DNA from: Bacteroidales bacterium UBA6397
Lineage (GTDB): Bacteria > Bacteroidota > Bacteroidia > Bacteroidales > UBA932
Length of the DNA stretch: 64,000 nt
Reading direction: 5' to 3'
Assembly: GCA_002439875.1 (NCBI GenBank)
Contig: DJQB01000008.1
Span: 21,110 to 85,109 of the forward strand
The position numbers and the translations under genes are program-made. Shown here in pieces: positions 16,890 through 25,516 of this stretch (its first letter is position 1; each line of letters begins with the position of its first letter). The notes beneath the pieces were generated by a model. It was not told where the DNA came from. It searched no databases and saw nothing but the letters and a program-made list of their open reading frames with translations.

Positions 16890-16935
16890 ACAGGCCTTTC
16901 GTTTACATCATCAGCGAGTCCGGCACCGGCGACAT
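16890..16935 (+). pseudogene. Remnant of a second serpin 3' end
   Basis: About 46 bases nearly repeat the end of the serpin gene at 16708-16753: both encode RPFVY(L/I)ISESGTG. The copy has roughly nine mismatches and then loses the frame. No other serpin sequence surrounds it. It is probably what is left of a tandem duplicate removed by deletion, or a copy made by slippage. Confidence 0.7.
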
Positions 16936-16941
16936 CAATTT

Positions 16942-16990
16942 GTTTGTTGCGATATACAGATTTTCGACAGATTTGTTTATCGCAATAAAC
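16942..16990. repeat. 13-base inverted repeat downstream of serpin
   Basis: GTTTGTTGCGATA at 16942-16954 pairs with TATCGCAATAAAC at 16978-16990, with one G-U pair. The loop is 23 bases. No T-run follows on either strand, so it is a poor intrinsic terminator. It lies between the convergent serpin and mltG genes. Confidence 0.6.
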
Positions 16991-17036
16991 ACTTCAATAT
17001 TTATATAGCAGAGTATTATGGATATTACACTTTAAC

Positions 17037-18059
17037 CTACCGACTACGGCGGGCATCAAGGGCGCGCTGGAACTCGCGGGCGTTGCGAAGGTGTTCGGAA
17101 TAGGTGGCGGCGAATTTGTGGGTGCCGTCCATGGCGGCGCTGGCACAGAAATAAATGTAACCGTGGCGGTCCGGATTCAGTACGGCCTCAAGGCTGGCTT
17201 TGTCAGGCACACAGATCGGACCGGGAGGAAGGCCCTCATGGAGGTAGGTGTTGTACGGTGAGTCAAACTCAAGATGCTTGAACAGAATCCTGTTCAGAGT
17301 GTAACCATAACAAAAAGCCACAGTCGGGTCGGCCTGAAGGCGCATGTCGCGATGCAGACGATTGAGGTAAACGCCGGCGATGGAAGGATATTCAGGAGCA
17401 TGGTTAGACTCGCTCTTGACGATGGAGGCCACAATCGAGACCTGCTTGGGGGTCAAGCCCTGTACCTCGGCCTTGGCGACATTCTCAGCGGTCCAAAAGG
17501 CATCGTAGGCGGCCTTCTGTTTGTCCAGGATGTCTTTCATCGACGCGGTCCAATAGACCTGATAGGTGTCTGGCATTATCAGGGAAAACACGTCAGAGGG
17601 AGTGAAGCCGTAGCCGGCAAGCAAGGCGGAGTCATTCAAGGCCCTGACGACCTCGGCGGAATCCAGCATCATCTGGTTGCCGATCTTGCGGGCTATCTGC
17701 CCCTTGAGCCTCATCGTGCCGGAAAGAACCAGATTCACAGGCGACTGCCAACCATTTTTCAGCATCCTTACAACATAAACGCTCGGCTTGCTTTTTTCCA
17801 CGACATAATGCCCGGGCTTCAAATCGCTGTCGGTCAAACTCTTCCTGACCACTCTGGCCAAACTGCGACGATTAATTACAATGCTGTCAGGAATCTGTCC
17901 AAGCACATCAGCCACCGTCATCTGCGGACGGACATACAACTCAGCCTTGCCGGAAAAATTCGGTTTGCGGTTGTCTGCGTACCAGCGGCCACCGACAGCG
18001 CCAAGGGCCACGACCATCACCAACGCGGCGAACAGTACAATCAACTTCCAAGTCTTCAT
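17037..18059 (-). CDS. mltG: Endolytic transglycosylase MltG
   Basis: 340 residues, the YceG family that cuts nascent peptidoglycan strands. One N-terminal membrane helix (residues about 6-24) is followed by a LysM-like region and the catalytic domain. The signature ASIVKSESNHAPEYP holds the catalytic Glu, and VYLNRLHRDMRLQADPTV follows. The start codon overlaps the stop of the glucosaminidase gene by 4 bases, making a cell-wall operon of two lytic enzymes. Confidence 0.92.
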   Translation of the reverse strand: MKTWKLIVLFAALVMVVALGAVGGRWYADNRKPNFSGKAELYVRPQMTVADVLGQIPDSIVINRRSLARVVRKSLTDSDLKPGHYVVEKSKPSVYVVRMLKNGWQSPVNLVLSGTMRLKGQIARKIGNQMMLDSAEVVRALNDSALLAGYGFTPSDVFSLIMPDTYQVYWTASMKDILDKQKAAYDAFWTAENVAKAEVQGLTPKQVSIVASIVKSESNHAPEYPSIAGVYLNRLHRDMRLQADPTVAFCYGYTLNRILFKHLEFDSPYNTYLHEGLPPGPICVPDKASLEAVLNPDRHGYIYFCASAAMDGTHKFAATYSEHLRNAREFQRALDARRSR

Positions 18060-19192
18060 TTCCTCACTTTTTTGCCGCGAAGGATGACAGTGTCACCCTC
18101 ACGAAGTTCATAACCGGCATGGAATCCGTTCATCTTCATCACACTGGACATCTTCACGGCGAACCGCTGGCAGATGTCACGCAGTGACTCCCCGTCCTCA
18201 CCCACAATGTACTTGTCAAGCCCCTTCTCGGACTGGTTCTTCTTCGCCTGCAGATAGACAACTGTCCCGGGCAGAAGTTCCTCCGAGCGAGTCAAATCAT
18301 TGAATCTTAACAATTCATTCAGATAAAGATGGTACGACCGAGCGATGCTTGAATATGTCTCCCCTTCCACCGAAGTGATGAACGGAACCCCGTTGCGGGA
18401 ATATGCCTCCCTTGTCAACGAGAAACTGAAGACCTCCAGACCGCTCTTGTCAATCCTCTTCGGTTCCTCAAGAGACAACGGCGAGGCTGGGATCACATCA
18501 GAGACTGCCTCATCTTTGACACGCTTCCTTCTGACCCTGCGAGCCTTGCGGTCTTTCTTCGCCTTCTCTCTTTTAGACTTCTCTTTCTTCACCGAAGCCG
18601 ACTTCCTGCCGGAATCCACATCGGAATCCCCGCAGGCGACCTCTGCGTTTTTCTCCATTGACTCCGCGACACGCTCCGACTCCTCGTAAGTCATTGTGTC
18701 ATATTCATAAAGATTGTAGTCCTCGATGTACTTGATGAGTTTGGCCGGATAGTTGGGATCGGTGGCATAGCCAGCCTTCTTCAAGCCGTAAGCCCAACCC
18801 TTGTAATCCGTTGTCTTCAAGTCGAAAAGAAATTTGTAGCGGTCCCGGTAACGCAGAAAATCCGAATGGTCCTGGAACGACTCGTCAGCGGAATCATAGA
18901 CCCGGAAGCACTCCCCTCTCGCGTCATCGTCATAGCGCATCGACTTGCCTTTCCAATCCTTGTGGCACTTGATGCCGAAATGATTGTTGCCCTCAGAAGC
19001 CAATGAAGAGAGTCCGTACCTCGACTCTAAAATGCCCTGAGCCAAGGTGATGCTCGCGGGCACTCCACTGCGGTACATCTCCCGGACAGCCGTCGGAGCC
19101 CATTTCTGAATATACCTCTCTTGAGGCGTACCCTGAGCGAGAGCGGCCACCTGAAACAGAAGAACACTTATGAATATTATAACTTTTCTCAT
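18056..19192 (-). CDS. Secreted N-acetylglucosaminidase with two LysM domains
   Basis: 378 residues with a signal peptide (VIIFISVLLFQVAALAQG). A glucosaminidase domain follows to about residue 165, with the proposed catalytic Glu in QGILESRYG and the GNNHFGIKC motif. A very basic Lys/Arg linker comes next (about 200-235). Two C-terminal LysM modules (about 268-312 and 330-375) would hold it on peptidoglycan. It is an FlgJ-type or N-acetylmuramidase-like autolysin. It is upstream of and overlaps mltG by 4 bases. Confidence 0.88.
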   Translation of the reverse strand: MRKVIIFISVLLFQVAALAQGTPQERYIQKWAPTAVREMYRSGVPASITLAQGILESRYGLSSLASEGNNHFGIKCHKDWKGKSMRYDDDARGECFRVYDSADESFQDHSDFLRYRDRYKFLFDLKTTDYKGWAYGLKKAGYATDPNYPAKLIKYIEDYNLYEYDTMTYEESERVAESMEKNAEVACGDSDVDSGRKSASVKKEKSKREKAKKDRKARRVRRKRVKDEAVSDVIPASPLSLEEPKRIDKSGLEVFSFSLTREAYSRNGVPFITSVEGETYSSIARSYHLYLNELLRFNDLTRSEELLPGTVVYLQAKKNQSEKGLDKYIVGEDGESLRDICQRFAVKMSSVMKMNGFHAGYELREGDTVILRGKKVRK

Positions 19193-19314
19193 CCTGAATA
19201 TTTACAATTTTCAAACCCACGGCAGCCGATGTTTTGCCGCTTGATGACTATAGAATGTAAATATAATGATTTTTGGCCGACAGAAAACAACGTCGGTCAC
19301 CAATCAGATAATAT

Positions 19315-20256
19315 CTACCCCAATTTCACCAACGGAACATCGAAGACATCACCGTCATTGGCGGCATAAGTCTCCGGGAATATGCTCCTGCATTCCGACT
19401 CGTACCTGGAAATGTCCTTGCAGCGCGAGGAATAATGTCCGATCACGAGTTTCTTCACACCGGCATCCAGCGCGCAGCGGGCCGCCTGAAGAGTCGTGGA
19501 ATGATGACGTAGGGCAGCCTGATCCGCCAACTCCGCCGTGTATGTCGTCTCGTGGTATAGAAGATCCACACCTCTCACCCAGGAAGAAAGTTCAGGGAAC
19601 GGAGCAGTGTCGCTGCAATAGGCGAATGAACGGGGAATGTACGGCCTGTAGCCAAGTTCCTCGAACGGGAGCGTCTCCGTGGAGCCGTCAGGATGTTCAC
19701 GAATCACATCCTCGCCACGCTTCACCGCGCCTATCTCGGTGAGCGAGAGGGCATATTCATCAATCTTCCACTTTTTGACGTTCATCTGAGGCTCCTTTTC
19801 CCGGAAGAGCCAGCCGAAGGTTTCGATCTTGTGGTTTAGCGGGAAAGCATGGACTTCCAGTGATTTTGTGTGGTAGATCATTTCAGGAGCCTTCATATTC
19901 ATAGGAATATGCCGGATCTCGAACGGGATGCCTTCGCCGTAGTAGGAAAGGAAGAATTTCAGGATCGGACCGAAGCTGACAGGCGCGTATATGTTGAGCG
20001 GAGTCATTCGTGAGAGCATTCCCATTGTGGAAAGCAGACCGAAAAGCCCGAAGACATGGTCGCCGTGGATGTGCGAGATGAAAATTGAGTCTATCTTCAT
20101 CGGGGACACGTTGCATTCCTGAAGGCGTGTCTGCGCACCCTCCCCGCAATCAATCAAAAATGAGCGCCCATGTACGGAAAGTACCTGAGCGCTCTGATTC
20201 CTTCCGGGACCGGGCTTGGCCGAAGCCGTGCCCAGCACCGTCAATGTGAAATCCAT
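19315..20256 (-). CDS. rnz: Ribonuclease Z
   Basis: 313 residues, the short form of tRNA 3'-end endonuclease, a metallo-beta-lactamase fold enzyme. The metal-binding motif SHIHGDH is at residues 61-67. The early GTASAKP loop and later HxxT-type segments LLYHETT and RHHSTT and VIGHYSSR follow as in the family. The start is 3 bases from the rpsA stop, so it is the second gene of an rpsA operon. It trims tRNA precursors so that CCA can be added, which fits the tRNA-Arg here that does not encode CCA. Confidence 0.93.
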   Translation of the reverse strand: MDFTLTVLGTASAKPGPGRNQSAQVLSVHGRSFLIDCGEGAQTRLQECNVSPMKIDSIFISHIHGDHVFGLFGLLSTMGMLSRMTPLNIYAPVSFGPILKFFLSYYGEGIPFEIRHIPMNMKAPEMIYHTKSLEVHAFPLNHKIETFGWLFREKEPQMNVKKWKIDEYALSLTEIGAVKRGEDVIREHPDGSTETLPFEELGYRPYIPRSFAYCSDTAPFPELSSWVRGVDLLYHETTYTAELADQAALRHHSTTLQAARCALDAGVKKLVIGHYSSRCKDISRYESECRSIFPETYAANDGDVFDVPLVKLG

Positions 20257-20259
20257 AAA

Positions 20260-22176
20260 TTATTCGCCTTTCTCGAGCTTGTCCTTGAGGGCAGCGAGTT
20301 CACTGATGTCACCGAGGGTGGTCTTCTCCAGATTGGAGTTGATCTTCTTGACCGCCTTCTTTGTGTTGTCAGCCTCTACGGCAACCTTCTCGGCCTTGGC
20401 CTCAGAGTATGTTCTTACGTGAGAGAGAAGGATCCTGCGGGTGCTTCTCCTGAGCTCGATGACCTTGAACGGAAGGGTCTCGCCCACTACAGCCTGCTTG
20501 CCATCCTCCTTGATGAGATCACGGCTGAAAGCGAAGCCCTCTTCGCCACCTTCAAGTTTGATGTTGGCGCCCTTGTCGGTGAGGGATGCGATTGTTCCCT
20601 CAACGGTGGAGCCTACAGGATACTTGGCCTCGATAGCGTCCCAAGGGTTAGGAGTAAGCTGCTTGTGGCCAAGGCTGAGCTTGTGGTTGGCCTCGTCGAA
20701 GTCAAGGATCTTTACGTCGATGACATCTCCAGGAGAAACAAGCTCTGAAGGATGCTTGATCTTGTTCCAGGAGAGGTCGCTGATGTGGATGAGTCCCTCA
20801 ACGCCGTCCTCCGGCTCAGCGAACACACCGAAGTTGGTGACGTTGCGCACGACAGCCTTGTGAACCGAGCCTACAGGATACTTGTCGCGGATGCTCTCCC
20901 ATGGGTTAGGGGTGAGCTGCTTCAGGCCGAGGGACATCTTTCTGTTCTCGCGGTCGATAGAGAGAACCTTAGCCTCCACCTCGTCTCCTACCTTGAGGAA
21001 CTCCTGAGCGCTGTGGAGTCTTGGAGACCAAGACATCTCAGACACGTGGATAAGACCCTCCACACCCGGCTCGATCTCTACGAAAGCGCCGTAGTCGGCG
21101 ATGAGGACAACTTTACCCTTAACAACGTCGCCCTCCTTGATGTTGGCATCGAGATTGTCCCAAGGATGAGGGGTAAGCTGCTTGTAGCCAAGGGCGATTC
21201 TCTTCTGCTGAGGATCGAACTCCTTGACAACGACCTTGATCTTCTGGTCGAGGGAGACAACCTCCTCGGGATTGTCGATCCTGCCCCAAGACAGATCTGT
21301 AATGTGGATAAGACCGTCAACGCCACCGAGGTCAACGAAGACTCCGTAGTTGGTGATGTTCTTGACGGTACCCTCAAGGATCTGTCCTTTCTCAAGCTTG
21401 CTGATAAGCTCGGCCCTGCGCTGCTCCTGCTCGGCCTCGAGAAGAGCCTTGTGGGAAACGACAACGTTGCGGAACTCTTGGTTGATCTTGACAATCTTGA
21501 AGTCCATGGTCTGATTGACATAAGCGTCGTAGTCGCGGATAGGCTTTATGTCGATCTGCGATCCCGGGAGGAACGCCTCTATTCCGAAGACATCGACGAT
21601 CATGCCACCCTTTGTGCGGGTCTTCACAAAACCCTTTACGATCTCGTCGTTGGCGAAAGCCTCGTTGACCCTGTCCCAAGACTTGAGGGCGCGGGCTTTC
21701 TTGTGAGAAAGGACGAGCTGTCCCTTCTTGTCCTCGGCGGACTCTACATAAACCTCAACCTTGTCACCGACCTTGAGGTCAGGATTGTAACGGAACTCAG
21801 GAGCCTGGATGACACCCTCGCTCTTGTAACCTATGTTGACGATAACCTCCCTCTTGGAGATGGCGGTGACTGTCCCTTCAACGACCTCGTTCTCAACAAT
21901 CTTCGAGAGAGTCTGGTCGTAAGCGTCCTCGATGGACTTCTTGTCGGAACCGCCGTAGATCTCAGCGCCGCCTTCAAACGCGTTCCAGTCGAACTTGTCC
22001 GGAGCGACAGACGCATTGAGGGATGTTTTCTGTACCGGAGCCTCAGCCTTGGGAGCCTCCTGTACAGGAGCCTCAGCCTTAGGAGCCTCCTGTACCGGAG
22101 CCTCAGCCTTGGGAGCCTCCTGTACCGGAGCCTCTACCTTAGCTTCCTCAGCTACTTTCTGTGTTTCTTCTGCCAT
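20260..22176 (-). CDS. rpsA: 30S ribosomal protein S1
   Basis: 638 residues with six S1 RNA-binding repeats, beginning near residue 95 (VVEGTVTAISKREVIVNIG) and ending near 590. It brings mRNA to the ribosome, important in Bacteroidota, which make little use of Shine-Dalgarno pairing. The first 60 residues are a low-complexity tail built of an 9-residue unit (QEAPKAEAP-like) repeated about three times, with near-identical DNA repeats at 22030-22140. The C-terminal 40 residues are charged and helical. The gene lacks the GAATAT hexamer that is frequent in most of the window. Confidence 0.97.
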   Translation of the reverse strand: MAEETQKVAEEAKVEAPVQEAPKAEAPVQEAPKAEAPVQEAPKAEAPVQKTSLNASVAPDKFDWNAFEGGAEIYGGSDKKSIEDAYDQTLSKIVENEVVEGTVTAISKREVIVNIGYKSEGVIQAPEFRYNPDLKVGDKVEVYVESAEDKKGQLVLSHKKARALKSWDRVNEAFANDEIVKGFVKTRTKGGMIVDVFGIEAFLPGSQIDIKPIRDYDAYVNQTMDFKIVKINQEFRNVVVSHKALLEAEQEQRRAELISKLEKGQILEGTVKNITNYGVFVDLGGVDGLIHITDLSWGRIDNPEEVVSLDQKIKVVVKEFDPQQKRIALGYKQLTPHPWDNLDANIKEGDVVKGKVVLIADYGAFVEIEPGVEGLIHVSEMSWSPRLHSAQEFLKVGDEVEAKVLSIDRENRKMSLGLKQLTPNPWESIRDKYPVGSVHKAVVRNVTNFGVFAEPEDGVEGLIHISDLSWNKIKHPSELVSPGDVIDVKILDFDEANHKLSLGHKQLTPNPWDAIEAKYPVGSTVEGTIASLTDKGANIKLEGGEEGFAFSRDLIKEDGKQAVVGETLPFKVIELRRSTRRILLSHVRTYSEAKAEKVAVEADNTKKAVKKINSNLEKTTLGDISELAALKDKLEKGE

Positions 22177-22262
22177 AATGGTAATTAAAGATAACTAGTT
22201 GTTTAACAATATTTTTACGCCCTACCGGACTTTCCGAAACGGCATAACCGGTCAAAAGGCGT

Positions 22263-22293
22263 GCAAAGATAGGCAAAAACATCTGATTTACAA
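22263..22293 (-). promoter_or_regulatory. rpsA promoter
   Basis: Minus-strand TTG (22293-22291), a 19-base spacer, then TATCTTTGC (22271-22263). Both boxes match the Bacteroidota consensus. The start codon is at 22176, leaving an untranslated leader of about 80 bases in which S1 autoregulation could act; that is inference. Confidence 0.7.
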
Positions 22294-22311
22294 TAAGAAA
22301 ACAGTATTATT

Positions 22312-23259
22312 TTACAGCAGCTTGTTTCTTCTGAAGAGGAACAGCACCAGAGCCACGGTCAGCAGCATCACGCCAAGCAGAAGCACCCATGTCCAACTCC
22401 TGTCCATCAACGGCATCGGGACGTTCATCCCGTAGAAACTCGCTACAAGGGTAGGAGGCATAAGAAGCACGGACACAAGGGTGAATATCTTCATAATCTT
22501 GTTCTGGTCCAGATTGATGAGACCGACAACCGTGTCCTGAAGGTACTCCAGCCTCTCGAAACCGAAATTCGTGTGGTTGATCAGTGAGTTGATGTCCTGA
22601 AGCAGGACAGAGAACCGCCTGTGCAGATCCTTCGGGTATTTGTCGCTGCGAAGCATGTTGGAGATCAGACGCTGCTTGTCGACGATGTTCTCGCGCACGA
22701 GCATCGTATTCTCCTGCAACTGATTGATGTCCAGGAGGAAATCTTCGTCAATATCCTCTTGCTGGTTAATCCTCTTGCTATACTGCGAAATCTCCTTGCT
22801 CATCAGCTCGATCATGTCGGCGTCCAGGTCGACTCGCTGGTCCATTATGCTTGCGAAGACCGTGTAGCCGTTCGGATAGGACTGCGGCATTGCGACTATC
22901 CTGCGCTGTAGCTCGGTGAAGCTTCTCAGCGGCACATCTCTCAAAGTCGTAAGGCAATTTCCCACGAAAGTGAACGAAACGGCCTCCATCGAGTAGTCCT
23001 CAGGTCCTGGCATCAGGAAGTTGGTGTTGGCGAATATGGCGTTCTCGGTCTCCGAGAACCTGGATGAACTCTCGATTTCCTCAGCCTGGGCGCGGCTCTG
23101 AATCTCTTCTCCGAGGAACCCGTCCACAGTGTGCTTCTCATCTCCCGACGGGGAAAGAATGTCTATCCAGAGAACGTCCTCACGTTTAATCTTCGTAAGC
23201 TCCGTTTCAGTCTGGGAAACCAACAGTCTGCCGTTCTGCCTATAGAAAATCGCGATCAT
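22312..23259 (-). CDS. corA: CorA-family magnesium/divalent metal transporter
   Basis: 315 residues. A large N-terminal cytoplasmic domain with long helices is followed by two C-terminal membrane helices. The selectivity signature YGMNVP sits at the start of the loop between them. It ends in the basic tail FRRNKLL. The channel is a pentamer for Mg2+ (or Co2+/Ni2+). A -7 box TACTTTTGC on the minus strand (23346-23338) lies about 80 bases upstream. Confidence 0.92.
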   Translation of the reverse strand: MIAIFYRQNGRLLVSQTETELTKIKREDVLWIDILSPSGDEKHTVDGFLGEEIQSRAQAEEIESSSRFSETENAIFANTNFLMPGPEDYSMEAVSFTFVGNCLTTLRDVPLRSFTELQRRIVAMPQSYPNGYTVFASIMDQRVDLDADMIELMSKEISQYSKRINQQEDIDEDFLLDINQLQENTMLVRENIVDKQRLISNMLRSDKYPKDLHRRFSVLLQDINSLINHTNFGFERLEYLQDTVVGLINLDQNKIMKIFTLVSVLLMPPTLVASFYGMNVPMPLMDRSWTWVLLLGVMLLTVALVLFLFRRNKLL

Positions 23260-23337
23260 ACTCTTTCTGTATTATTCCCGGCCCAAGCGTGGGAAAGGTT
23301 CCACTTCAATTCGCTGACATTACGGAGAAGTCAGTCT

Positions 23338-23346
23338 GCAAAAGTA
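23338..23346 (-). promoter_or_regulatory. -7 box of corA
   Basis: Minus-strand TACTTTTGC fits TAnnTTTGC; 79 bases before the corA start. Confidence 0.5.
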
Positions 23347-23400
23347 GGAATATTTTCGCAAAAACACACGAGGGTACGATATTTTTTAGAAACGGTATGC

Positions 23401-23967
23401 TTACCAGATTATTCCCAGCAGGATATTCAATCCAATCAGAATCAGCACCGAACCACCTATAATTTCAGCAGGGCGGCCGAACTTCCGGCCGATTCTCTGA
23501 CCACCGAACATTCCGCCGATGACAGACAACATCGTAACAATGAAGACGGAGACAAGGTTCATCATCATCTTGTCCGTCGGTACAAAGCCCATTGACAGGC
23601 TGACTCCGACAGCTAAAGCGTCAATGCTGGTAGCCACGGCTCCTATGGTGACATTCTTGAGGCCGTTCAGGTCACGAGCCTCGTTCTCGTTCCTCACCGC
23701 CTCCAGAATCATCGACCCGCCGACATAGAGCAGCAGCAGGAATCCTATGAGACTGGCGACCTTATCAATATGTCCGACGAATATGTCGCCGAACAACCAG
23801 CCCATGGCCATGAGGGCGGTCTGCACGACACCGAAGGCAAAGGCTATCGGCAGGATTTTCCTCCACGAGATGCATCTGAGGGTGACGCTTGAGCATGTGG
23901 AGACAGTGAAACAGTCGGCACAAAGCGATGCGGCCAGAAGCAGGGATTCGAATAGTGATAATAACAT
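23401..23967 (-). CDS. mntP: Manganese efflux pump MntP
   Basis: 188 residues from ATG 23967 (an upstream TTG is less likely), nearly all membrane helix: six segments in two three-helix halves. The paired acidic motifs of the family are seen as ASLCADCFTVS in the first half and ATSIDALAVGVS in the second. It exports Mn2+. It follows recR by about 43 bases on the same strand and may belong to the same transcript. Confidence 0.85.
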   Translation of the reverse strand: MLLSLFESLLLAASLCADCFTVSTCSSVTLRCISWRKILPIAFAFGVVQTALMAMGWLFGDIFVGHIDKVASLIGFLLLLYVGGSMILEAVRNENEARDLNGLKNVTIGAVATSIDALAVGVSLSMGFVPTDKMMMNLVSVFIVTMLSVIGGMFGGQRIGRKFGRPAEIIGGSVLILIGLNILLGIIW

Positions 23968-24010
23968 TGTCAAGTAATTGTTCTTCGCACAGCGGATCCT
24001 TCAAGAACGA

Positions 24011-24652
24011 TCAAGGCTTGAATGTCTGACGGTTGACGATCGAGCGCCCCAGAGTGAGTTCGTCGGCATATTCAAGGTCATCCCCGAAGCCCAGCCCCCT
24101 GGCAAGGGATGAGACCCTGACGGAATATTCAGAGATCTGCCGGTAGATGTAGAACGAGGTGGTCTCGCCCTCCACGTCGCCGCTCAAGGCCAGAATGATC
24201 TCGACCTCCTCGGGCCTCACGTCCCCTGACGAGACCATATTCCTCACCCTTTCAACCAAATGCGAGACGGTGATGTCGGAGGGACCGACTCCGGCGATCG
24301 GAGAGATTATCCCGCCGAGCACATGGTACACGCCGTGGTACTGGCCTGTGTTCTCAATGCTCATCACGTCGCGGACGCTCTCCACGACACAGATCGTCCT
24401 ATGGTCACGTGATTTGTCCGAGCAGATCGTGCAGACATCCTCGTCGGAGATCATCCAGCACTCGCGGCAATACTTCGAATCTTCCCTCATCCTGACTATG
24501 GAGTCAGCGAAATTACGCACGTTCTCGGACGGCTGCCGGAGAAGATGTAAGGCAAGGCGCAAGGCGCTGCGCTTGCCCACTCCCGGGAGGGAGCCTATGG
24601 CCTGCACAGCATCTTCAAGAAGTTTTGACGGGAATTTTTCGGGGGCAGTCAT
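24011..24652 (-). CDS. recR: Recombination protein RecR
   Basis: 213 residues. An N-terminal helix-hairpin-helix (LPGVGKRSALRLA) is followed by a four-Cys zinc finger (YCRECWMISDEDVCTICSD) and a Toprim domain with VVESVRD and ALSGDVEGE. With RecO and RecF it loads RecA at gaps. Its start codon follows the murQ stop directly, so it is translated from the murQ operon. Confidence 0.95.
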   Translation of the reverse strand: MTAPEKFPSKLLEDAVQAIGSLPGVGKRSALRLALHLLRQPSENVRNFADSIVRMREDSKYCRECWMISDEDVCTICSDKSRDHRTICVVESVRDVMSIENTGQYHGVYHVLGGIISPIAGVGPSDITVSHLVERVRNMVSSGDVRPEEVEIILALSGDVEGETTSFYIYRQISEYSVRVSSLARGLGFGDDLEYADELTLGRSIVNRQTFKP

Positions 24653-25477
24653 CTACTTCGCCTCACCTTTCTGCCAAGCATTAACGGCAGCACGGACCTG
24701 ACCGTACTCCAGCAGAAGCTTGCGGGCCAGATCGTAGTCCTCGATGCCGGTTTCGCCCATGATCATTCTGGTGCCGCGATCAACGAGCTTACGGTTCGTC
24801 AGCTGCATGTCCACCATTTTGCTGCCCTTGACATGACCGAGACGGATCATCGAGACCGTCGAAATCATATTCAGCACCAGTTTCTGGGCTGTTCCAGCCT
24901 TCATTCTGGTGCTTCCGGTCACAAACTCAGGCCCTACCACAACCACAATCGGGATCTCGGCGGCGGCGGCGACCGGAGAGTTCTCGTTGCAGGTGATACA
25001 GCCGGTCATAAGGCCGTTCTCGCGCGCGGTCTTCAATGCTCCGATCACATAAGGAGTTGTGCCAGAGGCCGCGATTCCGATCACGACATCATTCTTTGTC
25101 GGGGAATATGCCTGCAGGTCTCTCCAGCCTCCTTCCACATCGTCTTCGGCACCTTCAACGGCGTCACGGATCGCGGTGTCGCCGCCAGCCATGAAGCCGA
25201 TGAACACATCGTGTACTCCGTAGGTCGGAGGAATCTCGGACGCGTCAACAATGCCAAGACGGCCACTGGTTCCGGCGCCAAGGTAGAAAACCCGGCCTCC
25301 GAGAGGGACTCTCTCCACGATTCCGTCCACCAGTTTCCGGATCTGCGGGATGGCTCCGGCTACCGCAACCGGAACTGTTCTGTCCTCTGTGTTGATCGCA
25401 TTCAGCAACTCCTCCGTGGTCATTTTCTCAAGGTGGTCATACCTTGACGACTGTTCTGTTGTTCTTGAATCTTCCAT
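24653..25477 (-). CDS. murQ: N-acetylmuramic acid 6-phosphate etherase
   Basis: 274 residues with a SIS fold. Recognisable segments are YLGAGTSGRLGIVDASE, the catalytic-Glu region DAVEGAEDD, IAASGTTPYV and the family signature TGSTRMKAGTAQKLVLNMIST. It removes lactate from MurNAc-6-P, giving GlcNAc-6-P for reuse of wall sugars. It lies between an amino-sugar kinase gene, which would supply its substrate, and recR. The family is usually about 300 residues; the C-terminal cap is a little short. Confidence 0.93.
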   Translation of the reverse strand: MEDSRTTEQSSRYDHLEKMTTEELLNAINTEDRTVPVAVAGAIPQIRKLVDGIVERVPLGGRVFYLGAGTSGRLGIVDASEIPPTYGVHDVFIGFMAGGDTAIRDAVEGAEDDVEGGWRDLQAYSPTKNDVVIGIAASGTTPYVIGALKTARENGLMTGCITCNENSPVAAAAEIPIVVVVGPEFVTGSTRMKAGTAQKLVLNMISTVSMIRLGHVKGSKMVDMQLTNRKLVDRGTRMIMGETGIEDYDLARKLLLEYGQVRAAVNAWQKGEAK

Positions 25478-25516
25478 AACATCTTATGCCGGAACATCTC
25501 CGGCGAAGCCATTATA

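Noticed and set aside
22030..22140. Mobile or intergenic repeat
   Set aside because: The repeat is in frame in rpsA and encodes a Pro-Glu-Ala tail; it belongs to the gene.
20752..22188. 478-codon open frame opposite rpsA
   Set aside because: It lies wholly antisense to a certain gene, has a composition of a shadow frame and no domain. The same holds for frames opposite uvrB (10612-11850) and typA (55307-56404).
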